This document shows, piece by piece, positions 17,013 through 24,969 of a DNA stretch of 64,000 bases (positions are counted from its first letter, which is position 1; every line of letters begins with the position of its first letter). A program made the translations under genes and the position numbers. This stretch comes from Variovorax sp. JS1663 (GTDB taxonomy: Bacteria > Pseudomonadota > Gammaproteobacteria > Burkholderiales > Burkholderiaceae_C). Location of the stretch: contig NZ_LYMK01000031.1 in assembly GCF_002157355.1 (NCBI RefSeq), forward strand, positions 20,420 to 84,419, in the 5' to 3' direction. The notes under the pieces were generated by a model. The model was given only the letters and a program-made list of their open reading frames with translations, had not been told where the DNA came from and did no database searches.

Positions 17013-17665
17013 AAAGAAGTCTGTTGGTGGTTGCTGCGGGAATGCTGGCCGTGGCTTTGTTTGTCCTCGGCGCCTTCTTCTATGCCGGCAAGAAAGACGA
17101 GCGGGCTGTCAACCTCGCTCAGATCAATCGCGATGCATTGGTCCGGCCTCATTCGCCCATCTACGGCAATCCGAACGCCAAGGTAACCATCGTCGAGTTC
17201 CTCGATCCGGCCTGCGAGACTTGCCGTGCGTTCTACCCCTTCGTGAAAGGCATGATTAACGCAAGTTTTGGGCAGGTGAATCTGGCGGTTCGATATGCGC
17301 CCTTGCACCATGGTTCTGATGAAGCCGTCAAGATCCTCGAGGCCGCCCGGATGCAGAACTTGTATTGGCCGGTGATTGAGGCGATGTTCGCCGCTCAACC
17401 GATCTGGGCTTCCCACGAAGCCCCTCGGCCGGCGTTGATCTGGGAAAACATCAAGGGCACAGGCCTCGACATCGCGAAGGCAAAAGCGGATCTGGACGAT
17501 CCACGCATCGCCAAGATCCTGCTGCAGGACGTCGCCGATGTCGAGACGCTCCGCCTGACTAAGACACCCGGTTTCTTCGTCAATGGAAAGCCGCTTGTCG
17601 ACTTCGGCTCGAGCCAGCTCAAGGCGCTGGTCGATCAAGAGGTGCGAGCTGCGTATGGCAAGTAG
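17009..17665 (+). CDS. DsbA-family thiol-disulfide protein
   Basis: This 218-residue protein has an N-terminal membrane anchor or uncleaved signal (about residues 4-24) and a thioredoxin-fold domain. Its active site is PACETCRAFYP (CETC), and the cis-proline region reads TKTPGFFVNGKPL. It probably oxidises or reduces periplasmic thiols with the preceding DsbB-like protein. The setting beside cox/SCO remnants and metal genes suggests redox protection or maturation of metalloproteins, which is inference. Confidence 0.85.
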   Translation: MKRSLLVVAAGMLAVALFVLGAFFYAGKKDERAVNLAQINRDALVRPHSPIYGNPNAKVTIVEFLDPACETCRAFYPFVKGMINASFGQVNLAVRYAPLHHGSDEAVKILEAARMQNLYWPVIEAMFAAQPIWASHEAPRPALIWENIKGTGLDIAKAKADLDDPRIAKILLQDVADVETLRLTKTPGFFVNGKPLVDFGSSQLKALVDQEVRAAYGK

Positions 17666-17720
17666 ATGCCTTCGTCACAAGGTAGCGGATACGAATTTCC
17701 ACCGGCTTGCCGATCCTCGG

Positions 17721-17963
17721 TCATTTCCGTTTAGATCCAAGAAAATTTGAAGGTCCGGCGGCACGGGCATGGGCCGGAATGCGCTTGCGCGCGCAGGCCC
17801 CGGGTTTCCCAGGGGAGGCGCCCGGTAAGGTGGCCCAGAGGTGCACCAAAACCAGCCGAAACACCTGGCCCATCACCTCGCGGAAGTTGCGCTGTGCCAT
17901 GCCGACCCACAGCATCCAGGCGTGCACTTGCCAATGGCGCTTGAAATTGCGTTGCCCCAGGCT
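17721..17963 (-). pseudogene. DUF3703-like fragment
   Basis: The minus-strand frame reads SLGQRNFKRHWQVHAWMLWVG then QRNFREVMGQVFRLVLVHLW, which resembles the core of DUF3703 proteins, often found beside metal-resistance genes. A stop lies directly before the fragment and no start is present, so the N-terminal part is missing. It abuts the eptA remnant. Confidence 0.5.
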
Positions 17964-18400
17964 ATCTTAGGAAACCGTACACCGCGTTGACAGAGTACTT
18001 GGCACCAGCTGAAACCTCAACTGACGATGGTTGCGAAAGGTGGGGGCGAAGGTGCCATAGAACGGGAAGCCGACCACGCCGGTCAGCAGCACGGCGCCCA
18101 CGGCGAAGCCCGCGTCTGAAACATGGTTTGGTTCCCCGGACTTCGACGAACCCCGATGTACCACAGCAGGCCGGCCGGCAGGACTCCGCGTATCGCAAGA
18201 TCCACGATGCAGAGCGCCCGCAACACGTTCCAAATGCGCCGACAAGCACGAGGCCCAGTGACAGTGCGACCACCCCCATGAAGAGTGAGGTAGTCTCCTG
18301 GGCCGCGAGGAAGGTCTAGAACGACCAGTTGTCGATCGCAACGATCCAGCTCGCCGCGGCGATCGCGATTCCCAAGTGGCGGAAATCCCCCGATTGCGCA
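17964..18400 (-). pseudogene. Remnant of a phosphoethanolamine transferase gene (eptA-like)
   Basis: Read on the minus strand, pieces match the N-terminal membrane part of the intact EptA at 27355. AIDNWSF precedes an in-frame stop. TFLAAQE, then FYGTFAPTFRNHRQLRFQLVP, then in another frame NAVYGFLR, follow the same order as FYGDLATTFRNHRELRFQLVP and NAVYGFLK in the intact copy. Frameshifts and stops are visible and the catalytic domain is absent. Confidence 0.7.
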
Positions 18401-18433
18401 AAGAACTCGCTGCGACGCCTTGCGCAATCGGGG
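18388..18433. repeat. Perfect 14-bp inverted repeat
   Basis: CCCCGATTGCGCAA (18388-18401) and TTGCGCAATCGGGG (18420-18433) are exact reverse complements with an 18-base loop. It lies between the end of the DUF4148 gene and the eptA remnant. It could terminate the minus-strand DUF4148 transcript or be a recombination scar. No U-run is evident. Confidence 0.6.
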
Positions 18434-18439
18434 TTGCAG

Positions 18440-18766
18440 TCACTTCTCGCCGGATGGAATGGTGCCTGCGCGCATGGCCTCAACTGTTTCCCTGTAGACC
18501 TCATCGCGGGACCTGCCCGGACCGGTCTTGGCTGCCGGCCAAGGAGCGCCTACGCTCGCAAATCTCCAGAACGGGTGCTTGCGTGCAGCGTTGGTTTCGG
18601 CCACGACTTGCGCCCGCGTCCTGTTGCTGCTCATGTGATCGGGATGGTAGGTCACGCCTGCTTCCGTCGGTGCGGGATGGTACTCACTGGCGGCAGACGC
18701 TGCCAGCGGTGCGGAGACGGCGGAGCCGATAACGATCGTCAGTGCGATGAAGCTGCGCTTTTGCAT
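18440..18766 (-). CDS. DUF4148-type secreted small protein
   Basis: This 108-residue protein has a signal peptide (MQKRSFIALTIVIGSAVSAPLAASA). The mature part contains SRDEVYRETVEAMRAGTIP, the helical motif seen in DUF4148 proteins common in Burkholderiales and often next to metal two-component systems. It is divergent from the czcR-like gene and so may share the palindromic box at 18885. Confidence 0.65.
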   Translation of the reverse strand: MQKRSFIALTIVIGSAVSAPLAASAASEYHPAPTEAGVTYHPDHMSSNRTRAQVVAETNAARKHPFWRFASVGAPWPAAKTGPGRSRDEVYRETVEAMRAGTIPSGEK

Positions 18767-18884
18767 GATGGTGCTCCTAGGATGTGGGCCCGGATCACGG
18801 CGATCCAGACCCTACCGGCCAGTTAGACCCGGCCGGCGCGCATCCCACTCTATGACGCGAATCCACCAAACGACATACAAGCCG

Positions 18885-18900
18885 ATTACAAGGTTGTAAT
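18885..18900. promoter_or_regulatory. Palindromic operator-like box upstream of the first czcR
   Basis: ATTACAA-GG-TTGTAAT is a perfect 7-bp dyad 34 bp before the response-regulator start and in the divergent gap to the DUF4148 gene. It has the form of binding boxes used by CopR/CusR/CzcR-type regulators. It probably directs autoregulation, which is inference from position and symmetry. Confidence 0.6.
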
Positions 18901-18934
18901 GCGCCGTTGATGCTGCGCGCGATACGATCCTCTG

Positions 18935-19486
18935 ATGCGCATGCTTGTGATCGAAGACGAGCTCAAATTGGGCGACTATTTCCGCAACGGGCTTTCGGAA
19001 AGCGGCTTCACGGTCGACATGGCGCGCACGGGCATCGAAGGCAGGGAATTGGCGATCAGTGGCGACTACGACGCCCCGGTGCTGGACGTGATGCTGCCGG
19101 GCATCGATGGTTTTGCCGGTCTTGCGGTTTTACGAAGAGCACTATTGCGTCGCGGACAACTCCAGGATGTTACGCACTATGCGCTGAGAGGTCTGGCCCT
19201 CGATCTCGTAGCGCGCGAGGCGACGCGCAACGGCCAGCGCCTGGAACTCACCGCAAAGGAACTCGCCTTGCTGGCATTGCTGATTCGGCGCCAAGGCCAA
19301 GTGCTTCCACGCACAGTATTGACCGAGCAGGTGTGGGACATAAACTTCGACAGCGAAACCAATGTTGTGGATGTGGCCGTCCGGCGCCTGCGCAGCAAGA
19401 TCGACGACGGTTTCGACGAGAAGCTCTTGCATACGGTGCGTGGCATGGGCTATGTGCTGGGGAGCCGCCGGACGATCGCATCATGA
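18935..19486 (+). CDS. czcR: CzcR-like response regulator with internal receiver deletion
   Basis: This is an OmpR-type regulator of 183 residues instead of about 227. The acidic pair (IEDE) and phospho-acceptor region (VLDVMLPGIDGF) are present. The sequence then jumps to LRRALLRRG, losing about 44 residues that hold the conserved Thr and Lys switch residues. The winged-helix DNA-binding domain (LELTAKELALLALL to HTVRGMGYVL) is complete. The intact copy at 30350 shows what is missing. DNA binding may persist without normal phosphorylation control. It overlaps czcS (ATGA). Confidence 0.85.
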   Translation: MRMLVIEDELKLGDYFRNGLSESGFTVDMARTGIEGRELAISGDYDAPVLDVMLPGIDGFAGLAVLRRALLRRGQLQDVTHYALRGLALDLVAREATRNGQRLELTAKELALLALLIRRQGQVLPRTVLTEQVWDINFDSETNVVDVAVRRLRSKIDDGFDEKLLHTVRGMGYVLGSRRTIAS

Positions 19487-20802
19487 AGGCGCCATCAATT
19501 CAGGCGTCCTTGTCGCGGTGGATGACCGTGCAGATTTTTGTCGGGCTGAGTATCGTCTGCGCCCTGATCTATGCAGTAACGGCTTGGAGTTTCAGGATCA
19601 AGCAGGCTGAGGAGTTCGAGCAGCATACCGAGGTCATCAAGCACTTGCTCGCCGAGGTGGGCGTCGCGCAGGATTGGGAAGGATTGCGTCACAAACTGGA
19701 CGATTTCTTTATCTCCCATGCGGACATCAGCGTCGTGCTGCGCCAAACGGGCAACACCATCTATGCCTCCGAGCCATCGCGGTCCAGTGCGCGCTGGATC
19801 TGGAAGCCAGTTTCACTGGAGAATCCTCGGGAGAGTGGTGACCCCATTCAACTTCAGCTGGGCGTGGACGCGCAGGGGGACTTTAAACTGCTCGGGCGCC
19901 TCGCTTGGACCTTGCTGGGCGCGGCGGTGGTCGGGACTCTGCTGGTTTCGCTGACCGGCTCGCTGTTGGTTGGACGGGGGTTGCGGCCCCTGAAGAAGCT
20001 CGCCCAGCAGACGGCAGCAACCGGACCCGAACATCCTGGCCGCCGCATCGATCCCGCGGGCTATGCCGTCGAGATCGTGCCGTGGGTATCCCAGTTCAAT
20101 GCGTTGCTCGAACGTGTCGAACAGGCGTACCAGCAACTGGAATCGTTCAATGCCGATGTGGCGCATGAGTTGCGCACGCCGCTGGCCAACCTGATCGGCA
20201 CCGCCGAGGTCGAACTGGCTCGCCCGCGGACGGCGGTGGAGTTGAAGGAAGCACTGATTTCGAACCTCGAGGAAGCGCAGCGCTTGTCTGCCATTGTCAC
20301 GGACATGCTTTTTCTGTCCAAGGCGGACCGAGGTGCCGTGGCCCGCCGCTTGGACCTCGTCCGCCTCGCCGACGAGGTCCGCTCTGTTGCCGAGTTTCAT
20401 GAGGCTGCATTGGAAGCTGCCCAGTTGAAGGTGCGCATCTCCGGCGACGCCATGGCTCGAATCGATGTGCCACTCGTGCGGCGGGCCATTTCCAACTTGC
20501 TCGACAATGCGATTCATTTTGCCGCGCCGAATTCCGCCATCGCCGTCAACATCCAAGAGGAAGCGGGCGGCGTCTGGGTGAAAGTGGCCAACCGGGGCGA
20601 GACGATTCCTGCCGAGGCCCTCCCGCACCTCTTCGAAAGGTTCTTTCGCGTAGAACGCGCACGGACGGGATCGACTGAAAATCACGGCTTGGGCTTGGCC
20701 ATCGTTGCCGCCATCGCACGCATGCACGGCGGCGAAACGCAAGCTTCGTCGCGCTCGGGCGCGACCGAGATCGGCTTCTCGCTGCTGCCGGTCAAGGATT
20801 GA
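19483..20802 (+). CDS. czcS: CzcS-like sensor histidine kinase
   Basis: This is a 439-residue inner-membrane kinase. It has a transmembrane helix at about 15-35, a periplasmic sensor loop, a second helix near 150-175, a HAMP region (GRGLRPLKKLAQQTAA), the phospho-accepting His in DVAHELRTPL, and ATPase boxes NLLDNAIHFA and HGLGLAIVAAIARMHGG. CzcS-type kinases respond to Zn, Cd and Co. The start ATG overlaps the stop of the shortened regulator. A paralogue lies at 29028-30353. Confidence 0.9.
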   Translation: MKAPSIQASLSRWMTVQIFVGLSIVCALIYAVTAWSFRIKQAEEFEQHTEVIKHLLAEVGVAQDWEGLRHKLDDFFISHADISVVLRQTGNTIYASEPSRSSARWIWKPVSLENPRESGDPIQLQLGVDAQGDFKLLGRLAWTLLGAAVVGTLLVSLTGSLLVGRGLRPLKKLAQQTAATGPEHPGRRIDPAGYAVEIVPWVSQFNALLERVEQAYQQLESFNADVAHELRTPLANLIGTAEVELARPRTAVELKEALISNLEEAQRLSAIVTDMLFLSKADRGAVARRLDLVRLADEVRSVAEFHEAALEAAQLKVRISGDAMARIDVPLVRRAISNLLDNAIHFAAPNSAIAVNIQEEAGGVWVKVANRGETIPAEALPHLFERFFRVERARTGSTENHGLGLAIVAAIARMHGGETQASSRSGATEIGFSLLPVKD

Positions 20803-20918
20803 AGGCGACCCATGAACTGCTGCATTCAGCCCCCGCGCCATCGTGCCGCTGCGTACACAATGAAGTCTCTTTCGAATCCGGCGAATTTCACGATGACGCT
20901 TTACACCCAGCATCAATC

Positions 20919-21833
20919 ATGAGCGATCAGGTCAACGCAGCAGCAGTTACGTCAGGTACTGCGGCAGGCCGGCACAAGCTGAAGCTTGCGTGGGCGCTCG
21001 CGCTTACGGCCACATTCATGGCGATCGAGGTCATAGGCGGCCTGTGGACAGGAAGCCTTGCGCTGCTGGCGGATGCTGCGCATATGCTGACGGACGCCGG
21101 CGGCTTGGCGCTGGCGCTGATCGCCATTCGTTTTTCCGAACGTCCAGCAACGCCACAGAAAACCTACGGCTATGTGCGCATGGAAGTGCTTTCCGCGCTG
21201 ACCAATGCAGTCGTTCTGTTGTTGCTCACGATCTACATCTTCTACGAAGCTTACCAACGGTTCCTAAGTCCGCCGGAAATTCTGGGCGGACCCATGTTTG
21301 CAGTGGCTATAGTGGGCCTCGCAGTCAACTTGATCAGCATGCGGTTGCTCTCTGCGGGTTCATCGGAAAGCCTTAATGTCAAAGGCGCTTATTTCGAGGT
21401 GCTAGGCGACATGCTGGGCTCTTTGGGGGTGATCGTTGCTGCCGGTGTCGTCATGCTGACCGGTTCGACGTTAGCCGATCCGATCATCGGTGCAGGGATC
21501 GGGCTTTTCATCGTTCCGCGGACGTGGATTCTCTTAAAGCAGGCAATCAACATCCTCATGGAAGGAACACCGCCCGAAGTGAATGTTGCGCTGTTAGAGC
21601 AAAAGCTGCGCACGGTTCGCGGTGTGATGGCTGTGCAGGATCTGCACGTCTGGACCATCACATCCGGCATCGACGCCATGAGTTGTCACTTGGTCGTGGC
21701 CGAAATGTCTGAAGCCCGGTCGACACTCGTCGCCGCCCGCGAGCTGATGAAATCCAATTTTGGCTTGTCCCACACGACGATCCAGATCGACGACGACAGC
21801 TTGCATGCAATCGAAGGTGACAGAAAGCTCTAG
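20919..21833 (+). CDS. czcD: CzcD-type cation diffusion facilitator
   Basis: This 304-residue exporter uses proton exchange to move Zn, Cd or Co out of the cytoplasm. It has six predicted membrane helices. The metal-site pairs are HMLTD in helix 2 and EVLGD in helix 5; Glu in place of His in the second site is usual in CzcD. A cytoplasmic C-terminal domain (VQDLHVWTITSG) follows. The start was placed at MSDQVNAAAV; the readable frame extends upstream without a better site. It follows czcS. Confidence 0.92.
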   Translation: MSDQVNAAAVTSGTAAGRHKLKLAWALALTATFMAIEVIGGLWTGSLALLADAAHMLTDAGGLALALIAIRFSERPATPQKTYGYVRMEVLSALTNAVVLLLLTIYIFYEAYQRFLSPPEILGGPMFAVAIVGLAVNLISMRLLSAGSSESLNVKGAYFEVLGDMLGSLGVIVAAGVVMLTGSTLADPIIGAGIGLFIVPRTWILLKQAINILMEGTPPEVNVALLEQKLRTVRGVMAVQDLHVWTITSGIDAMSCHLVVAEMSEARSTLVAARELMKSNFGLSHTTIQIDDDSLHAIEGDRKL

Positions 21834-21899
21834 AGATGGTGTTCAAAACTCTGCCCAGACGAGTACAGTGACGTCACGCGTAAGCAAGACATTATCGGT

Positions 21900-22245
21900 A
21901 TGAAGCAACAAGACCTCGGCCTGAATCTGCACACGGCGCACGCGCAAGGTGGTGTTCCTCGACGAGATGGAATTGGTAGTGCCGTGGACCGAATTGGTGG
22001 CGTTGATTGCCTCGCACGCACCGAAGAATTCCACTGGCCGACCGCCTTTGCTGTTGAAACGATGCTGCGCATTCACTTCTTGCAGCGATGGTTCGGCTTG
22101 AGCGACCTGGCGATGGAAGAAGCACTGTTTGAGGTTTCGCTGTACCGCGATTTCGTCGGGCTGGGCAGCACCGAGCGCATTCCCGACCGCGTGAGTATTC
22201 TTCGATTTCGCCACCTGCTCGAACATAGCGCCGAATCACCAACTT
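21900..22245 (+). pseudogene. IS5-family transposase remnant
   Basis: The frame contains FHWPTAFAVETMLRIHFLQRWFG and RDFVGLGSTERIPDRVSILRFRHLLE, the N-terminal region of IS5-type transposases. The N-terminal start is in another frame and the catalytic DDE part is absent, cut off just before the mgtC-like gene. Confidence 0.75.
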
Positions 22246-22260
22246 GGGCGAGATATCAGC

Positions 22261-22728
22261 ATGACAAGTTCCCTTTGGGGCGTGTGGGGCGACGTGACAA
22301 ACCACCTCGTACGTATGGCCTTGGCCTTCCTTTTCACGTTGCCCATCGCCTGGAACCGTGAACACGGCTCGAACAGTGCCGGTCTGCGCACGTTTCCGAT
22401 CGTCGCCATAGCAAGCTGTGGCTTTGTCGTGCTCGCCATTGAAGTCCTTGGCGAACGCTCGGTTGGGCAGGCTCGCATCCTGGAGGGCGTGATCACTGGC
22501 ATTGGCTTTATTGGCGGCGGTGCAATCCTGAAGGCCGGCACGACGACACATGGCACTGCCACTGCGGCGAGCATCCTGAATACAGGCGTTGTGGGCGCTG
22601 CCGTGGGATTCGGATACTACGACATCGGGTTCGTGCTTGCCCTCGCCAACTTTCTGGTACTTTTCGCACTTGGCAAGCTCAAGCCAGACGACAAAGAGAA
22701 ATCGGCGTCCCAAGATGCGCAGCAGTAG
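22261..22728 (+). CDS. MgtC/SapB-family membrane protein
   Basis: This 155-residue protein has four to five predicted helices and the family signature: REHGSNSAGLRTFPIVAIASCGF, then ITGIGFIGGGAIL and ATAASILNTGVVGAAVGFG. MgtC-type proteins affect magnesium homeostasis and acid tolerance, partly by acting on the F-ATPase. The gene starts directly after the IS5 remnant, so its promoter may have been altered by that insertion. Confidence 0.85.
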   Translation: MTSSLWGVWGDVTNHLVRMALAFLFTLPIAWNREHGSNSAGLRTFPIVAIASCGFVVLAIEVLGERSVGQARILEGVITGIGFIGGGAILKAGTTTHGTATAASILNTGVVGAAVGFGYYDIGFVLALANFLVLFALGKLKPDDKEKSASQDAQQ

Positions 22729-22975
22729 GCGCCAGCGGCCGGGCCGGGCCGGGTGGCCGGCAAAGAGGTTATTGCGTCTGTTCCGTCGTTCGTCTGACGA
22801 CCCACACTTCGAGCGCCTCGCTCCCATCAGGACGCTCACTGTGACGAACAACTGCGGCAGGGTCGAAGCCCTGGCAATGCGCCGAGTGCCCGCGTGCGGA
22901 TGATATGGGAGAGGCTCTGAAGGGTGAGCTTGCGTTGCGGGCAGGAGAATCGGCGCGCCGACGGCAGGTTCCGTT

Positions 22976-23506
22976 TTACTGCAATGCTGCGCGCTCCCTC
23001 ATGAGCGCGCTCAGCGCCTTCCGGGCGCGCTGCACTTCGTTTTCGAGCATCTGCTGGCGTTGCCAGTATGGACCGACCAGTCGGCGCCCTTGGCGGTCGC
23101 CTTCTTGAACTGCCCGGCCTTGCTCCTGTCGTGTCTGCGCGTCCCGTAGCTGGCCCGAAACGCGGGCAATATCCCTGTCCAATTGCTGCCCACGGGCTGA
23201 GCGTGCATCGGCGTCCCGCAGAAGCTGCTCTCGCACGGCGGCCAGATCGCGCTGCGCCGCTTGGGTTGCCCGCGCGTCGGACGGATGCGACTCGACGGAG
23301 AGTTTTTCCGTGCGCTTGGCACCTGGCTGCGGCAAATCGGCGTAGACGACCTCGCCATTGGGCAGCACCGACTTGTACAGCGTTTGTGGGTCCGCCGCGG
23401 CCATGAATGCTGCCGTCAGGCCAAGGATTGCTGCCGCAGCCCGCCGCAGGGCCACAGCCCATGGGTGGAGCTTGGCCACGCGGGTATCAATGATGCCCAC
23501 CGCCAT
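22976..23506 (-). CDS. DUF4124-type periplasmic protein with coiled coil
   Basis: From MAVGIIDTRV (or MEAIMAV at 23518) the protein has an export signal, then YKSVLPNGEVVYADLPQPGA, typical of DUF4124, and a long helical region with repeated Gln/Arg (REQLLRDADARSARGQQLDRD). DUF4124 proteins are exported and bind unknown ligands. The 5' end overlaps the preceding lipoprotein gene in a different frame. Confidence 0.6.
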   Translation of the reverse strand: MAVGIIDTRVAKLHPWAVALRRAAAAILGLTAAFMAAADPQTLYKSVLPNGEVVYADLPQPGAKRTEKLSVESHPSDARATQAAQRDLAAVREQLLRDADARSARGQQLDRDIARVSGQLRDAQTRQEQGRAVQEGDRQGRRLVGPYWQRQQMLENEVQRARKALSALMRERAALQ

Positions 23507-23951
23507 GATGGCCTCCATGGTGCATCGGAGCATGCCCGCCCGAATGGCCGCGGTTCGCCACACCGTAGTAGTGCTGGCCTCCGTGGTATCCAAGGTACGA
23601 ATAGCCTAGGTAGGAGGTGCCGTAGTACGCGGGGACAGGGTAGCGGCCGGACAGGATGCGAGCCCTGAGGGCTTGGTCACCGCCGTCGCTGCGGCCCTGT
23701 ACATAGCGCAGGACGCCGTCGCTGACACCCGCGGCGCGCTGCTGCACGAGGTCCTCGGGCGCCAGCACGAATGCAGTGCCCCGCTGCTGGATCTGGGCAA
23801 TGATCGCTGCATCACTCTCTCCGCGCGCACTCATCGCCACCACCTCGTCGATTCGCAGGGGCGGCGATGCAGTCAAGCCGGGCTGGGCGACGGCACACCC
23901 GGTGATTGCCAATGTCACAAGGAGCGCGAACGCCAATGAAACCAATCTCAT
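23487..23951 (-). CDS. Lipoprotein with histidine/glycine-rich tail
   Basis: This 154-residue protein starts MRLVSLAFALLVTLAITGCAV, with a lipobox at TGCA, so it is probably lipid-anchored. The middle has IDEVVAMSARGESDAAIIAQIQ and a helical repeat. The C-terminus is Tyr/Gly-rich then His-rich (HHGGHHGGGHH), a plausible metal-binding tail for a metal-resistance island. Metal binding is inference. Confidence 0.65.
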   Translation of the reverse strand: MRLVSLAFALLVTLAITGCAVAQPGLTASPPLRIDEVVAMSARGESDAAIIAQIQQRGTAFVLAPEDLVQQRAAGVSDGVLRYVQGRSDGGDQALRARILSGRYPVPAYYGTSYLGYSYLGYHGGQHYYGVANRGHSGGHAPMHHGGHHGGGHH

Positions 23952-24116
23952 TGCATCTCCTGGTCAATCTGTGGTCAGGTTGGAGTCAGTACTTTGGGGA
24001 ACGTTCAGCCATCTCGCTTCTCCAACCGACAGCGTTGCAAGGCGCTTGAGAGCTTTAGACCATGGGCAATAGAATCGAAGCGGGCGTAATATGAGTTGAA
24101 CTCATGGAGCAGATTC

Positions 24117-24221
24117 ATGGGACTTTTGGACAGAATTTTTGGTGGGTATGGCGGTGGGCATCATGGAGGCGGTCACGCGTGCATGGTGCCGCTGGGGATG
24201 AGCGTGGGCGCACGCTGCTGA
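24117..24221 (+). CDS. Very small Gly/His ORF, possibly a gene front end
   Basis: This 34-residue frame begins MGLLDRIFGGYGGGHHGGGH and ends ARC. The start resembles small His/Gly-rich proteins of metal islands, but the frame stops early. It may be a truncated gene. A ribosome site is not obvious. Confidence 0.3.
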   Translation: MGLLDRIFGGYGGGHHGGGHACMVPLGMSVGARC

Positions 24222-24228
24222 CATCGAC

Positions 24229-24527
24229 GCCACTAAACGCGCCAGCACGAGCAATCTTCCTGACCGCAGCGCAGTCCTTGTTCGGTGTGGCATTGCTCTT
24301 CCGGCTGCGTTTCAGCTTGGTTTCGGCGATCGCACTCGCAGCGCTGTTCACGGTTCAACTGGTGGTGGCCTTCGGCTTTAGGGACAATCCCGCGCGCCGA
24401 TTCGCTGACCATGCTCGCCTGGGTCCACCTGGCACTGGCGGCGGTGATCTTCGTGACGGGCGCGCCGAGCATCGGCGCAGCCGCTCCTGCCGACTCGGGG
24501 GCGGCGGCTGCCGCACCGAAGAAATGA
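24229..24527 (+). pseudogene. Sodium/calcium exchanger-like C-terminal fragment
   Basis: One frame reads NAPARAIFLTAAQSLFGVALLF and FTVQLVVAFGFRDNPARRFADH. After a frameshift near 24410 the other frame continues MLAWVHLALAAVIFVTG. Together this resembles the last helices of YrbG-type sodium/calcium antiporters. No N-terminal part or start is seen. Confidence 0.5.
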
Positions 24528-24588
24528 GAGGCGCAGCCGCCACGCAACGGGCGCCGAAAGTGGGCGCCGTCGTGAAGCAGGAGGCCTT

Positions 24589-24963
24589 TTGAAAATCTCC
24601 CGCCGGCACCAGCTAATTTTCCTGTGCGCGTACATGGCTCCAGGGTTCGCAGGCCGCAGTTATGCCCAGCAGCCCTCGGCCACCGACTTCATCGCCGGGG
24701 AAATCGTCAAGATCGATGCCGAGCGTGGCGAGGTGACGCTACGCCACGAGCCAATCGCGCATCTGCACCTGCCCGCAAGGACGACGATCTTTCACTACGT
24801 GGATGCCAGAGTGATCCTTCGGGCCAAAGCGGGCGACAAGGTCCGCTTCCGGGCTGACCGCTTCGAGGGCACACTGCGAGTGACCGCAATCCTGCTGCCC
24901 GGCATGGGAATTCCTGGGCCGGCGCAAAGCGCGGTGCCTGCAAGGCAGATTTTCAGAAAGTGA
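24589..24963 (+). CDS. CusF-domain periplasmic metal-binding protein
   Basis: This 124-residue exported protein has a signal peptide, then a CusF-type OB-fold domain: GEIVKIDAERGEVTLRHEPI, HLHLPARTTIFHYVD and GDKVRFRAD. CusF-type proteins bind Cu(I)/Ag(I) or related metals and hand them to an RND pump. The start is TTG 24589, supported by AGGAGG at 24579-24584. It immediately precedes the ATPase::CzcA chimera. Confidence 0.8.
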   Translation: MKISRRHQLIFLCAYMAPGFAGRSYAQQPSATDFIAGEIVKIDAERGEVTLRHEPIAHLHLPARTTIFHYVDARVILRAKAGDKVRFRADRFEGTLRVTAILLPGMGIPGPAQSAVPARQIFRK

Positions 24964-24969
24964 ACCATC

